This document shows, one piece after another, positions 8,691 to 22,000 of a DNA stretch of 64,000 bases. The notes below the pieces were generated by a model that did not search any database, was not told the origin of the DNA, and worked only from the letters and a program-made list of their open reading frames with translations. The DNA is taken from NCBI GenBank assembly GCA_000469685.2, contig LS997564.1, positions 23,524,165-23,588,164 of the forward strand. Direction: 5' to 3'. This DNA comes from Haemonchus contortus (taxonomy: Eukaryota; Nematoda; Chromadorea; Rhabditida; Trichostrongylidae). Each line of letters opens with the position of its first letter. The first letter of the stretch is position 1. The translations under genes were made by a program, and so were the position numbers.

Positions 8691-11600
8691 TTAGTTCCTC
8701 CCGTGCTGGAGAGCACATCGGGCGACGAGATTTTTCCACTGTTGCCAGTCTTGTGCAATCATTTCTCCCTCGCTCCTAGAAACATTTATGGTCTTTAGAT
8801 AATTCTCAAACGTTCGTCTCCACGTGTTTCTGGGACGGCCTCTTCCTCGCTTGGCTCCTGGAGGTATCCAGTTCATGGCCACTCGTGAAACTCGTTGCTG
8901 TGCCATGCGCAAAATGTGACCAGCCAGTCGAAGTCTACGCTGTGCCACAACCACATGGAGGCAGTTTGAACCACAACGTCGTAAAACTTCCTCATTTGTG
9001 ACGTGGTCCGTGTAGCGTATTTTCATTATCCGTAGGCATCTCTGATGAAAGGCGTTCAATCTCTTGACGAGGCTAGCAGTACTCTTCCACGTCTCACTTG
9101 CATATAATGCCGTAGGGATCACGATAGAGTAATATAAGCGCAACTTGATGTTCTGTGATATCGATGAACTGGCCCATAACGGCTGGAGTCGTCGGAATAC
9201 GGCAGCAGCTTTCGCTATTCGAATGCGAACTTCCATTTCAGCATCACCGTTGTGAGTTATCGTACTTCCGAGGTAAGTGAAATTGCCAACGGTTCCCAAC
9301 GTTGTATCGTCAACGCTGATGTTCAGCTGCGTTTGGTCAATGCCGACCTTCATGACTTTGGACTTGCAGGCGCTGATACGTGATCCTATCATGCTCGCTT
9401 CTCTGCTGAGGCAAGTAGTGACCTGCTGAAGTTTATTTTCGTCTTCAGCAAGAAGTGCTATGTCATCAGCGAAATCCAAATCCGTGAGTCTGCTTCGATC
9501 ATGCCAACTGATACCTGCCCTTACTTTCTTCATCGTTTCCCTCATGACGAAATCCAGACAGACGTTGAACAGGATCGGAGACAGAATGCATCCTTGCCGC
9601 ACTCCTGTATCAATCTGGAAGAACGGCGTGTATCCTGTATCCGTCCTCACGCAGCAAGACGAGTTGAGATACAAATTCTTGAAAATGCTGATGAATGAAT
9701 GCGGTACGCCGTATGTTTTCAGGATAGCCCATAGCGACTCGCGGTGAATACTATCGAAAGCCTTTTTAAAATCAACGAAGTTTATGACAAGCGGCTGGCC
9801 GTACTCAACACACTGTTCGATGATGTTTCGGAGGGTGAAGATTTGTTCGCTGCATGATCTTCCGCTCCTGAATCCGGCTTGTTCCTCCCTCAGTCGTCCG
9901 TCAATAGCTGTGCAAATTCGTCGGAGCAGAACAATGCAAAAGGTTTTTCCCGGCACAGATAGCAGCGTGATACCTCTCCAATTACTGCAGTCTGACAGGT
10001 TTCCTTTCTTGGGTATTTTAACAATGACGCCTCTTCTCCAGTCTTCTGGGACTTCTCCTTGGCTCCAGCACCGATTGAATAACTTCACAAGTTTTTCCAC
10101 CACGACGGTGCTTCCTGCCTTCAATAGTTCCGCAGAGATTTCGTCTAGACCAGGGGATTTCCTATTCTTGAGGCACTCAATTGCTGCACTTACTTCCTCC
10201 TTCGTTATGTAGCCAGTATTTACCTCGAGCTGTTCAACCGGGTCCGTGTTGTCAAAACAGTATGTTGTCGATGGACTGGGCTGGTTGAGAATATCTCGAA
10301 AGTATTCAAGCCATCTTTGATTCTGCTCATCGCTATTGGAGAGGAGCCTGCCGTTTTTGTCCCTGATCGGTACATTCGAATTGCTCCGGTTCCCTGTCAA
10401 CTCACGGACAATGCGATACAAAGTCTTCGAGTCTCCATGATCAGCGGCGTACTGCGCTTTTGCACCTTTTCTTATCAGCCAGTCGTTCTTATCGTCACGA
10501 CAAGATTTCTTCACCAGGCGGTCCAATTCGGTATACCTCCTTTTTGCCTCTTCCAACTCTCTACTAGTCCTGGCTTGTTCTTTCTGCAGTTTTGCGTACT
10601 TCCTCTCATCAATCTTTTGCCACGTGCTGTCCTTGATCCATTCTTCTTTTCTGTTTCCACGTCTTCGACCAACTACCTCCTCAGCACAAACTTTTATGGT
10701 ATCTCTTATAGCTGTCCACTCATCCTCCAGGTTCGTGATTTCTTCCAATGCGTCAAATCGGTTCTGCATTTCCAAGGCAAGCCTCGAAGCAAGGTTGGGA
10801 TCCTTCAATTTCTCTACAGCGAACGGTCGTGCAAATGGAGTACTTCTTATTTTCTTCAACTTGAGTTTAACCACCGCTCTGACCATGTAGTGATCCGAGC
10901 CGATATCCGCACCTCGAAGCACACGAACATCTTGGAGGGAACTCCTCCACCTGCGGCTTATGCATACATGATCAATTTCGTTTAACGTTCTTCCGTCCGG
11001 AGAGCGCCAGGTTTTCTTATGGATCTGTCTGTGTTGGAAATAGGTGTTTCCAATACATAGTTCATTGTGATCACAGAACGAAATGAGTCGCTCACCGTTA
11101 TTGCTCAATTCTTCAGAAGAGGCGAATGGTCCGACTGTGCTCTCGAAGCCACATCTATTACCATTTATTTTTGCGTTGAAATCTCCGAGAACAATTTTCA
11201 AGTCTCTCCTTGGTGCGTTGTCGATGGTGTCTTGAAGAAGCTCATAGAAGTCGTTCTTTGTGTCGTCGTTCGAATCCTCCGTAGGTGCGTAGGTCTGGAT
11301 AATCGTGATGCGAGTGTGCCTTGTCACAAATCTCGCAGATATTATTCGGTCACTCACTGGGTTCCATCCTTCAAGTGCTTTAGCTGCACGTCCACTCAAG
11401 ACAAATCCAACACCTCTCTCATGTCGATTCTCATGACCCCAATGTAGGACAGTCTTGCTTCCACTAGTCATACGACCGGTTCCGAGCCATCGAACTTCAC
11501 TAATTCCGAGGATGTCCAATCGATATTCGTCGAATTCTCGCAGCAGCTGCGCAAGATTCCCAGTCTGATTCAACGTGCGCACATTCCAAGTAGCAACAAA

Positions 11601-11792
11601 AGTTTGATTTTTAGGTGAGAAAACCGCATTCCGAATCGGGAGGTTATCCGTCATAAAGCGGAACTTTGGTTCCCTCAAAGCAACAGATATATGTTTCGTC
11701 GTTTCTTTAGCATTGAAGTTTTTTACGGTGGAAGGGTCGCCGGCCCTTCGCACCAACCCTCCTCCTTTCTCATCCGGGCTTGGGACCGGCAA
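8691..11792 (-). CDS. APE-type non-LTR retrotransposon ORF (endonuclease plus reverse transcriptase), RTE-like
   Basis: One uninterrupted ORF of 1033 codons. TTG at 11792 is not a start; the first Met is residue 47. Endonuclease, residues ~65-301: WNVRTL, ISEVRW, QTYAPTE, LGDFNAK and GSDHYM, covering the catalytic N, E, D-x-N and SDH positions. Reverse transcriptase, ~575-800: VDFKKAFDSIHRE, EQAGFRSGRS, GVRQGCILSPILF and the active site FADD at 773-776. The C-terminal part has the RTE-like region ending in RRLRLAGHILRMAQQR and GRGRPRNTWRRTF. All catalytic residues are present, so this copy may be functional. The 3' UTR is short and ends in an AAGTAAGTAG-like tail near 8680. The exact clade (RTE or a relative) needs a tree. 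Confidence 0.9.
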   Translation of the reverse strand: MPVPSPDEKGGGLVRRAGDPSTVKNFNAKETTKHISVALREPKFRFMTDNLPIRNAVFSPKNQTFVATWNVRTLNQTGNLAQLLREFDEYRLDILGISEVRWLGTGRMTSGSKTVLHWGHENRHERGVGFVLSGRAAKALEGWNPVSDRIISARFVTRHTRITIIQTYAPTEDSNDDTKNDFYELLQDTIDNAPRRDLKIVLGDFNAKINGNRCGFESTVGPFASSEELSNNGERLISFCDHNELCIGNTYFQHRQIHKKTWRSPDGRTLNEIDHVCISRRWRSSLQDVRVLRGADIGSDHYMVRAVVKLKLKKIRSTPFARPFAVEKLKDPNLASRLALEMQNRFDALEEITNLEDEWTAIRDTIKVCAEEVVGRRRGNRKEEWIKDSTWQKIDERKYAKLQKEQARTSRELEEAKRRYTELDRLVKKSCRDDKNDWLIRKGAKAQYAADHGDSKTLYRIVRELTGNRSNSNVPIRDKNGRLLSNSDEQNQRWLEYFRDILNQPSPSTTYCFDNTDPVEQLEVNTGYITKEEVSAAIECLKNRKSPGLDEISAELLKAGSTVVVEKLVKLFNRCWSQGEVPEDWRRGVIVKIPKKGNLSDCSNWRGITLLSVPGKTFCIVLLRRICTAIDGRLREEQAGFRSGRSCSEQIFTLRNIIEQCVEYGQPLVINFVDFKKAFDSIHRESLWAILKTYGVPHSFISIFKNLYLNSSCCVRTDTGYTPFFQIDTGVRQGCILSPILFNVCLDFVMRETMKKVRAGISWHDRSRLTDLDFADDIALLAEDENKLQQVTTCLSREASMIGSRISACKSKVMKVGIDQTQLNISVDDTTLGTVGNFTYLGSTITHNGDAEMEVRIRIAKAAAVFRRLQPLWASSSISQNIKLRLYYSIVIPTALYASETWKSTASLVKRLNAFHQRCLRIMKIRYTDHVTNEEVLRRCGSNCLHVVVAQRRLRLAGHILRMAQQRVSRVAMNWIPPGAKRGRGRPRNTWRRTFENYLKTINVSRSEGEMIAQDWQQWKNLVARCALQHGRN

Positions 11793-11827
11793 CGGCGGAG
11801 TTGGTCCGAACTAACAGTATCTATTCA

Positions 11828-13244
<1,417 letters not shown>

Positions 13245-13249
13245 AACAG

Positions 13250-14400
13250 ACACACTTAGCGCGTTATATATAGTAGGATTGCAGTGAATGCACATCCGCT
13301 TGGATTGACAATTTCTTATCGTATGACGTGAAGACAAGCAATCATAGCGCAAACGTTTCTTATCTAACCGCGCTTATCCACTAATCATGCGGTGATTTTT
13401 GATTTGGACAAGTTGATGAGATGTAAAATTTCCCACAAAACGCGCAATGATCCCAGGACATCGTGTTCAAGTTTGAATTTGGTTCTTTTTCGGTGAATAT
13501 TTTGGCATCAAATGACGTTGATAAACACGGTTGACGTAGTTGCAGTCTTCCATTTCTTGTATGGCTTTTTTCCTATCGTAAGATCTTTTAAGCATTTGCA
13601 GAAGTTCCATCGTGGCAAAGTTTTCTCGGTTTCCACTTTGGTCGTAGATTCGTCTTCTGTGTCTTGATAGTTTTTTGAGAAGGAACGCTCCGAGGACATA
13701 CTCTTGTGAATGCTCTTTCTTTTTTGTGAATTGACGTACCAAAGCGAACATTTGTGAGTAGAGTGCTAGATCTCTGATTGTCTGCAGTGCTCGTCCTCGT
13801 ATTGTTGATTTTAAAAGAATAGTTTCGCAGCTTCGTCAAGTTGCGGTATATCGCCGACGAGTGTGGAAAATCTGGGCCCAGTACTCTGGAAATTCGAATA
13901 GGCTGCCATTGAACATGGGAAGGTCCAGTTTGCTCAATATGGAATCATCAACGAAGGGTAGAGTTGGTAGTGGAATTGTTGCGACATTTAGTGACGCAAA
14001 CAGGCGTGGTGATGAGTCGTTGTAAAGTAGAGCAGTCGAAAAGTAGGTGTTTGGTCACCTCGGATAGTTGAGGTTGATGTGTTGTAGTACATCTGTGGAA
14101 CGTTGAGAATCGGTAACAGATTCCTCGTATGGTTCGAAATCCATCCAACGTTTTATGATTTCTTCTTCATGAGCGGCCTTTCTTTATCGAGACTTCGCAG
14201 AAGTAAGACAGCCTTTTTGAGAATATCTTGGAAGTATCCATCGTTTCTGACGCAATTTTGTGGTAATTCTTCTTCAGGATTGGCGGCATGAGGATCTGCC
14301 ATTGGTTCCATAGTCGTCCGAGGTGAGAATATGAGGTAGATAGAATCGTGAGCTGACGTATGACGTTCGTATTCGCATATGTTCACAATCGTTGCTTCCG
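13250..14400 (-). pseudogene. Pao/BEL gag relic with zinc knuckle
   Basis: On the minus strand near 13930-13850 the Pao gag core is readable (LDLPMFNGSLFEFPEYW), then IRGRALQTI near 13800. A Cys-rich knuckle with C-x2-C spacing (CQSKRMCIHC) follows at ~13350-13260, directly before the (CA)n/LINE block. Frameshifts and stops are frequent. The protease and RT continuation lies at 6.6-7.6 kb in the same orientation, so the LINE and the Penelope tail probably landed inside this element. Confidence 0.65.
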
Positions 14401-17400
14401 GCTTCCGACAGTAATGTGCAAAATTGTCTCATTGTGATTCAAATCTGTTGACATAGTGTACTGGACGTCTGATTTGTGGCCGAAATTGGACGACGCTGAT
14501 TTGTGCTGCTTACTGGCGAGAAATGGCTTCTGATTTTGATAGCCGACGACGATCAACGGTGGGGCGCTTCGTTGCGCGCTTCCGTCGAAACTAGGTCATG
14601 CCGCAGCCGTCGCATGCGGCGGGTCAGCCGCGATCTTTGACAAACGTCGCAGTTGCCATTGGGGCATACGAATTGCGCTTGGTCCACGGCATTCAGCCGA
14701 AAGATAAGATAACACGACCAAATGCAAATCATTCGCTTCACTGACACTTGGTGGTATTGTTTTGTCATCTCGAGACCTCAGTGGGGTGCGCCGCACGCGG
14801 AGTGGGCGGGGTGACCTACTTTCAATGGGCGCGTGCAACGGACGTTCTCCAGTCAACGGTATGTCTTCCATACCGAGGTCGCCATATTGCGAATCGCGTC
14901 AAGAACGGAAGCTTCATTGAGATGGACATACACGCTGACAGCTTCGGATCGAGATATATGCGTATGCGGCGCTCTAGGAAGGAATTTCAATAAGATATCC
15001 CTGTCTATGTCTAATACCAAGTGTAAAAGTGGGCATCATTTTCTTCGCCTCTAGCAATTCTTCGAGGACCATTTCATATCAAAGCGTTGCTGCTACATGA
15101 ACTATAGTGCTTGTTAAAGAGTGTTCGAGCGATAAAGGGGGTCCACTTACTTCATTTCTAAAATCCTCATTACAAAAAGAGTTCTCTAGACATTCCAAAA
15201 AAGGAAATTTAGGTGTAATCAACAATAAATCATGCGCTATTTTTATGAACAGAGAGCACTCCGTATTCAAGCACATACCACAGGAAGACCACATTCGCGT
15301 TAAGGCGCACATACAAAGGGTTGACCAGTAGCGATGAATGAAAGCTACGACAAAGGAGGAATGATGTAACAACACAAGTAATGAAAAAATCGGCAGAGGA
15401 AAGGGAACTGTCTAAGGAGAGAGGGAATAGGCCGGCTTCTTCAGTATCCATCGCCCCATTACAAGATACAGAATCGTGCAAATAAGTGATTTCCATAGTA
15501 ATTACTTGGAACAACTAAATCTCAAGTAGGTGCATGTATGACAAAGAATGTACAGTATTCAATCACGTTAGCTCAATGTTAGCAGAAAATACAAAAAATA
15601 AATTCAAAAAACGATTCACGCATAAATTATTTGAGATACAGAAAGATTTTTGAGGTAGTTCTCAGTGGTTGAGAACGCTGACAATCGGCATCTAGTGGAA
15701 TATGACTGTAGTTATGCTGAGAGCAAAACTCGGCTATCATTTTCCATCGTCAGGAAAATATTTGCCATTATATGTACAAATCCTTAATCGGTCCTGCTTA
15801 GAACAGGATAAAGCCACTAAGGAAGAAGGACAAGACATAAATGGTTTCGTGGTGAAACAGAGTTAAGCTCATCTGTACCTTGAAAGCTTAGGTCCCAGAA
15901 ATCAACAAATTCGTGGCTCTGATAATTTACAACAAACAGGAGTAGAATCTATCTTGGTCGCTCGGCCGCCTCACTTGGTCGTGAGCGGCACCTTCGGTCG
16001 GACAGTAGAGCGAGCAGGATCTATTCTGCAAACTCCGTTAACAGCAGTCATTGCCGGAGGGCATTTCGCTTCTGAAATATTTCAGGGAAAATTCATTTGA
16101 AGCCGAATTTATCAATAACAGGAACTCACGGCATCGTCGCACGACATTTCGATTGGATCCGTTTTCTATAAGAACGAGGTTTTTCGGACAGTGTGGTCTT
16201 TTAGCGACCTTTCGAGGCGGAGAAAAGAAGGTGACGTGATTCTGCAGTTGCTCCTTCGTTTTCGCCAAAGCTTTAACCTGAGTACAAGATGTATGTATAC
16301 TATGCCTTCAAAAAATCAACCAAGGTCCAGGTATATGGGCAGAAGTATGGAAGAAAATGTTGCAAGATCGAATGATGAGTTCTCTCTGACGGAGAAAGAG
16401 ATGGTTCTGCACCAATAAACAATACAATCGCCGAAGAAGTAATAAATAATTCGTAACCTGTTGCAACCTATTTCACGATAAAACCCTTTACAAAAAACCG
16501 GTTGGTCATCCTGAACTCTTGGTCATGCTCCCACTACCATGAATTAGTACGACCATAAGTTCCTCTTCCGTTCCTATACGATACTACTACCATAAGTTTC
16601 TCTTCCGTTCTAGAAGTCCTACATTGGCCAGCACCAGCTATTTCCAATCCCTGACCTCTACTCATACCGTATATTAGCACTTTTAGAGGCCTCGATTTCC
16701 TGCGCCACTTCGTCGGACGTCCCATCCTTCAACCCCCGATTTATTCCCATGCCCGTCCCATATTTTCACTTCTTCATATATCCTACTATATATGATTCGC
16801 TAGATGTGTCTGTTGATTTGTCAACATGTAAAGTCGCTTTGTGTGTCCTTGACCGGAAGCTCATAATTCCTATCCTCCTGGACCTAAAGTGTTCGAATCT
16901 CTAATAAATAAAGGTGGCAGAATGAGAACACTGATGGTAGATGATAGGTAGCGATGACAGTTGATAGGAGCTGATAAGGAGCCCTAGAAGGCAAAAACAA
17001 TTTCATCCTTCGTGTTAACGGTGTAACCTTGCCGCTTCAGTAGGTGATGTGGATCAGAAAGAAACCTAGATGTTAGTTGACAGGGATTCATAGAACGCAC
17101 ATGATTCGATAACAACAGAGCAATAAAAGGCGAGAATCTCAGATTATTTGCGGTCAGATAAGTTTTGTCGCAAATCGTGACTATCGTGTAAATTGTGATT
17201 CTCCATTGACTGACAATTCTTTTCGGTAACGGTCGTAATAATTCCCATCTTTTCATAATGAGGTGCCTTTGATCGGTCCCTATCGCTGCATTAACCAGTC
17301 TCAGCGAGGCATATCGAAGAGTCAAAGTTGGATCGAAAATATCAAAGCCATTTGGGTTTAAGGCTCTCACAAGTTGTTATCAGTTCCTGTCACAGAGTAC

Positions 17401-18651
17401 ATACCTTTGTCAGTGTCACATCCTACATCACCAATTGAAATACCAAGGTTTCACTAAAATGAGTGCGTTATAGACTCAGTAGCTCTGACCCTCTATGGCT
17501 CTTCACGAGCCCTCATCGCTTGTTATTAATACTTGCTACAAATCACCTACGAATCCTTTACGTCCTACACCACCTACTAAAGTATCAAATCTACAATATT
17601 AATACCAAGAGTGTAGTAGGCCATGTGACTAAACTAGTGATGTACCCGTAAGGAAAAAAGTTCTAGTAGTAATGGCATCTGATGGTGGTCTTATCTTCAC
17701 TCGACAACAAATGTGAATACCACTCAGAGCTTTGGTTGCCTTTCGATGACTAATTATTAGATTGATGCATAATTATTGCGGTTTTTTTTCAGCAAATTTT
17801 ACTTGAAGAAACGATAGAAATATTAAGCAGGCATGTTCAAATAATTTTTCCGGAACATGTCCACCATCTACCTCAAGCACTGCTTCCCATTTGCTATGCA
17901 ATAGAATTCCACAGGCGACGAATTCTCGATTCTAGAAGGTGATCCACGCCTTGACGTCGGCTATCAAGTCATCCAGCTCATCGAAAATCCTGTTTGTTAG
18001 CCAATTTTTCAACGGACGATGACGTGGCATTCCATAGGAGTTTCTGTTGGTGAATAGGACTACCGTAGAAACAGATTCCATTATTTATTCGGCTTTGACT
18101 GACTGTTCCATATCTGGGAAGTTTTTTAATAGATCACTTTATGCGCTGTGCCACCTTCCAACCTTTTTCGAAGTAATGGGGGATGTGGCGTATATGAAGA
18201 TGGCTTTCTAGACATACTGTTTCTGTCGAGGAAAGCAAAAAGATTATTCCTATCAAATCCCGAATTCAATATCCAAATTGTATTGAGAGAAAAGAAGCGG
18301 CGTAAATATCCGCAATAACTGTGCATCAACTTATTATTTTTAAGATGAGGAACAGAAGGAGATTTCTGATTATAGGCACAAGCATCAGCACAAACTAAGT
18401 ACCATATACACTCCTCTGCTGGTCCTGTGTCGAATTTCGGGTTCATTTGTATGTATCTATTAGTATGTGTAAGTATAACAGTTGAATGCATAATTGTTAT
18501 TACCAATAAAGTATCATTCGTTCTGAAGAAGGGGTGGTCGTCTATCCGATAATTACAGCTTTGTCGCAAGAGGAGAGAAGCCCGGCCTCAGCAGAGTGAT
18601 CCGACTGGTTTTCATATAGGTAGTACTCGTATATGGTGCACTTGCTGCGTT
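14400..18651. other. No recognisable gene
   Basis: Only short ORFs with no recognisable domains on either strand; an imperfect ~50-bp repeat with CCATAAGTT(C/T)CTCTTCCGTTC lies at 16550-16610. The downstream side is the 3' flank of block B. Confidence 0.6.
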
Positions 18652-19052
18652 TCACAGTGTCAATAGAGGAGTTAGAGAACGGATGGGTGGGCCGGGAGAT
18701 TCGGTTGAGAAATCGCCTCCATAAACATGTACATATTTCTCACAGAACTGGTCATTTCTAAGGACTAACGTCCTTTGAATAATGGGAGCAGGAGAGGAGA
18801 GTGGAGTCACGAAAACTACGAACAACACCGAAGAACTCGGTCGTAGAACCAAACTGGTTGAAACACTTACTCGACTGATATACTGGTCCATGGCTAGAGG
18901 TTTCGGAACGGTGCAGCAGTAAAAGAGCTCGCCGGTCGGATTGCGTTTGCATGCGAATCCCGGCGGACATCTGCGAGTTCGTGAGCACTGAATGGCCTGA
19001 CCAGTTGTCGGATAAAGAAGCGGCTCTCCGATTGCACAGACGTTTCGCGATT
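18652..19052 (-). CDS. Block B C-terminal lustrin module and tail
   Basis: Exon 18871-19052 encodes a Cys-rich module ([26 protein letters not shown]) and ends in a GTAAGTG donor. The frame also stays open through that donor to the stop at 18652, so either a short last exon follows (near 18652-18750, [13 protein letters not shown]) or translation reads through. Counterpart in block A: 43884-44332, where it is split by an intron. Confidence 0.65.
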
Positions 19053-22000
19053 CTAAAATTAGATAAGTATTAACCTTCTGAGTTTATTACTGATAGATGA
19101 AATAACGGTGTTAAAAGAATCCTAGATAATGTGTGTGAGCCAGAAAACTCACTGTCATTTTTCGTTTGGTTGATGTTCGAACAACAAAAATAGTTCTGCA
19201 CTGATCGTGAATATGTACAGGTGAAGCCTTTCGGGCAAATTTGTCCCGAAGCACACTGTATGGGAATGTCGTTGACTCGATACGGTAGTCGTGAAGGCGG
19301 GCAAAGACCTTAAGAGCTCCTTTTGTTCCCAACAACTCAGTGATACACCCTAGCCTATTCACACGCGTTTACCTGAAGCCGTCATTGGCCGTATATCGGG
19401 CTCGTTCTGGTTAGTTGATCCATCAATTGTGGGGCGAAACAACGCAGGATTCCGTACGGACTTCACAGTGACGGGCACACGTTCGCACCGATCACCCTGG
19501 GAAAGAAATAATTTTGGGAATTTATTAATAAAGGAAAGGAAATGTCACTGACCTTCCGAATCATACGAGAGGGGCAGTCACAAACTCCTGCAATACATTC
19601 CCCTGCTCCTCTACACTGGATATCGATGACACATGCTCTACCCAATGACACCATGGGCAGGCACTCGTTATCATGTAGCACTTGGTTAGCGTCACATTCT
19701 GCAATACCAAAGTAAAGCCTAGCTGCTCAGCCACAGGAGAACAGCTTACCTTTCTTGATGGTCACACAACGTTGCTTCTCCTCAACTGTGCCCTCAGGAC
19801 ACTGACAGGACAAGTCTCGACAGTATGAGTCCCCCAAGCATTGAGAAGAATGCTCACACGGGGAACCAATGACCTGACGAGGTAAGCAGCGCCCATCCAC
19901 GGACACGTGTGATGCTTCGCACACTAAAAGTTGTTTTGTCGCTGCAGGAATGTTCATGTAGCAACTGCTACCATACAGTACATGTTACAAGGCGGCAAGC
20001 CCTACACTAACTCTCCGTCGTCGAGGTGGCTCAACGCGCGCACCGACATGCTAAGATCAAAAGTGCGTGTGATCTGACCTCTGATCTTTGGCCCGACCGG
20101 GGGGTATAAATAGCCGGAGGGCTTCTCTGTCGGCTCATTCTTGGACCTGGTGGTCTGCAATCCGGCATTACCGTATCCAATATCCAATACCCAATATCCA
20201 ATATCCAATATCCAATATCCAATATCCAATATTCAATATACAATATCCAACACTCAATATCCAGTCGACCCTTCCACAATCGGACGTCACAATACCGCAG
20301 GAGAAGAAGTAATTCTTATTAGTGATTTGTTGTACCAATAAAGTTTCACACCAAGCCGTGCACTCAAGCAGTTCAGAAGTATCCGCGTGGCAAATCTATA
20401 TAGATTTTGGGCGAGCAACCTCACCACATTAGTCACCACAATCTGGTGCATCGGCCCAACATTAGTCACCACAATCTGGTGCATCGGCCCAACACCAAGC
20501 GACCACAATCTGGTGCATCGGCAATCTTCGGAGCCAGGTTAGTCAACTTCATTCTTTACCGGAAAGCTGAGCGGTTGCTTTGGAATCTAAACCACAACCG
20601 CATTTTTTCTTTTTGATACTGCATTTCTCTTCCAATATCCGAGTTCTGTTCTCAATACGGCTTCAATATCCAATATCTCAATATCTTGAGACAGAACAAT
20701 ATTCAATAATCCAATATCTGGAAAAAAAATAAGGGAACTCAATTCTCTTAGTCATAGGTGCCATTAGGGACATTCGATATTTCCTAAACAAGGATGTCTA
20801 CCCTACTCAGCACCAAGAAACGTCTCTTGACGTTCTATCAATAAACTCGAGCTCATTCTCGATAGCCTCAAGCAGGAAAGACTTGAGGACACTTCTCTAG
20901 ATCTCAATTCAACTCGAGATGTTCATCTCGAAAAGATACGCAAATTGGAAGAGGGTATCAAAGCCATTGAACTAGCAATGGCAAAGGTGGAAAATTCCCT
21001 TGATGGGTTAGCTTCAGCATTTGATAGCATCAGCGTTTCCGGTAACGAACCGAATGGTTTTGAAGAGTATGTCGGCAAATGCGAGACCACTCTCAGCGTT
21101 GCATTTGACTACGCGATTCTTTTGCAAACACGGCTTGGCACTATTAAAACTTTGCTTTCTCAACCAATATCTTCTACAGCAGAATCCAGTTCATTCCCAT
21201 CAACACGTAACGCAAGAGTGAAGCCATTGGAGCTTCCGCCCATTCCAATACCCACCTTTGGAGGAAATATTTGGGAATGGGACAGTTTTTGGAGATTTTC
21301 AATACCAATGTCCACTCCCAAGATATTGAAGATATGATCAAGTTCAATTATCTGCTAAATGCCCTCAAAGGGGAAGCCAAAGAATCCATAAAGGTACTCC
21401 AGGTCACAGGAGACAACTACAACAAAGCAATACAGTTCCTTCACAATAAGTACAATAATAGAGAAGTTCTGATTAATGCCTTAGTGGAAAGAATGGATCA
21501 CTGCTCCCTAAAGGGACAGTCTATCAAAGATCAGCGTCACCTCCTAGAACAACTCCAGGGCATTGTGACCCAATTGGAGGAGAAGGGCGAGGAGGTCAAC
21601 AACTCCTGGCTCATCAAGAAAGTCTTGAGCAAATTCCCTGAATCACTAAAGCGTAAGGTGATTGCAAAGAAACAGAGATTTGCACCGTCGACTCCTTTCA
21701 CGATGAGCCTGCTTTTCCAACACCTGGACGAAGTGATAAGTACGGAAGAATTGATCCTGACGTACACAGAAACAAGACCCAAAGAAACGATGAAGACCAA
21801 TAAAGTCTTTAACAATAAAGAAGATTTTAAACGTACCTGCATGTACTGCAGGGCTACACATCCATCGCGTGCTTGCACGCAGTACTCCACTCCTCAAGAA
21901 AGATCAACTTATCTGAGGAAGCACAACCTGTGCTTGATATGTGCATCCCCAAATCACAATAATGCCCAATGCGGAGGACGAATGTGCTTCAATTGTGGAG

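Noticed and set aside
20176..20262. AATATCC array as a CRISPR-like repeat
   Set aside because: A 7-base tandem repeat without unique spacers, inside an LTR of a euk­aryotic retroelement.
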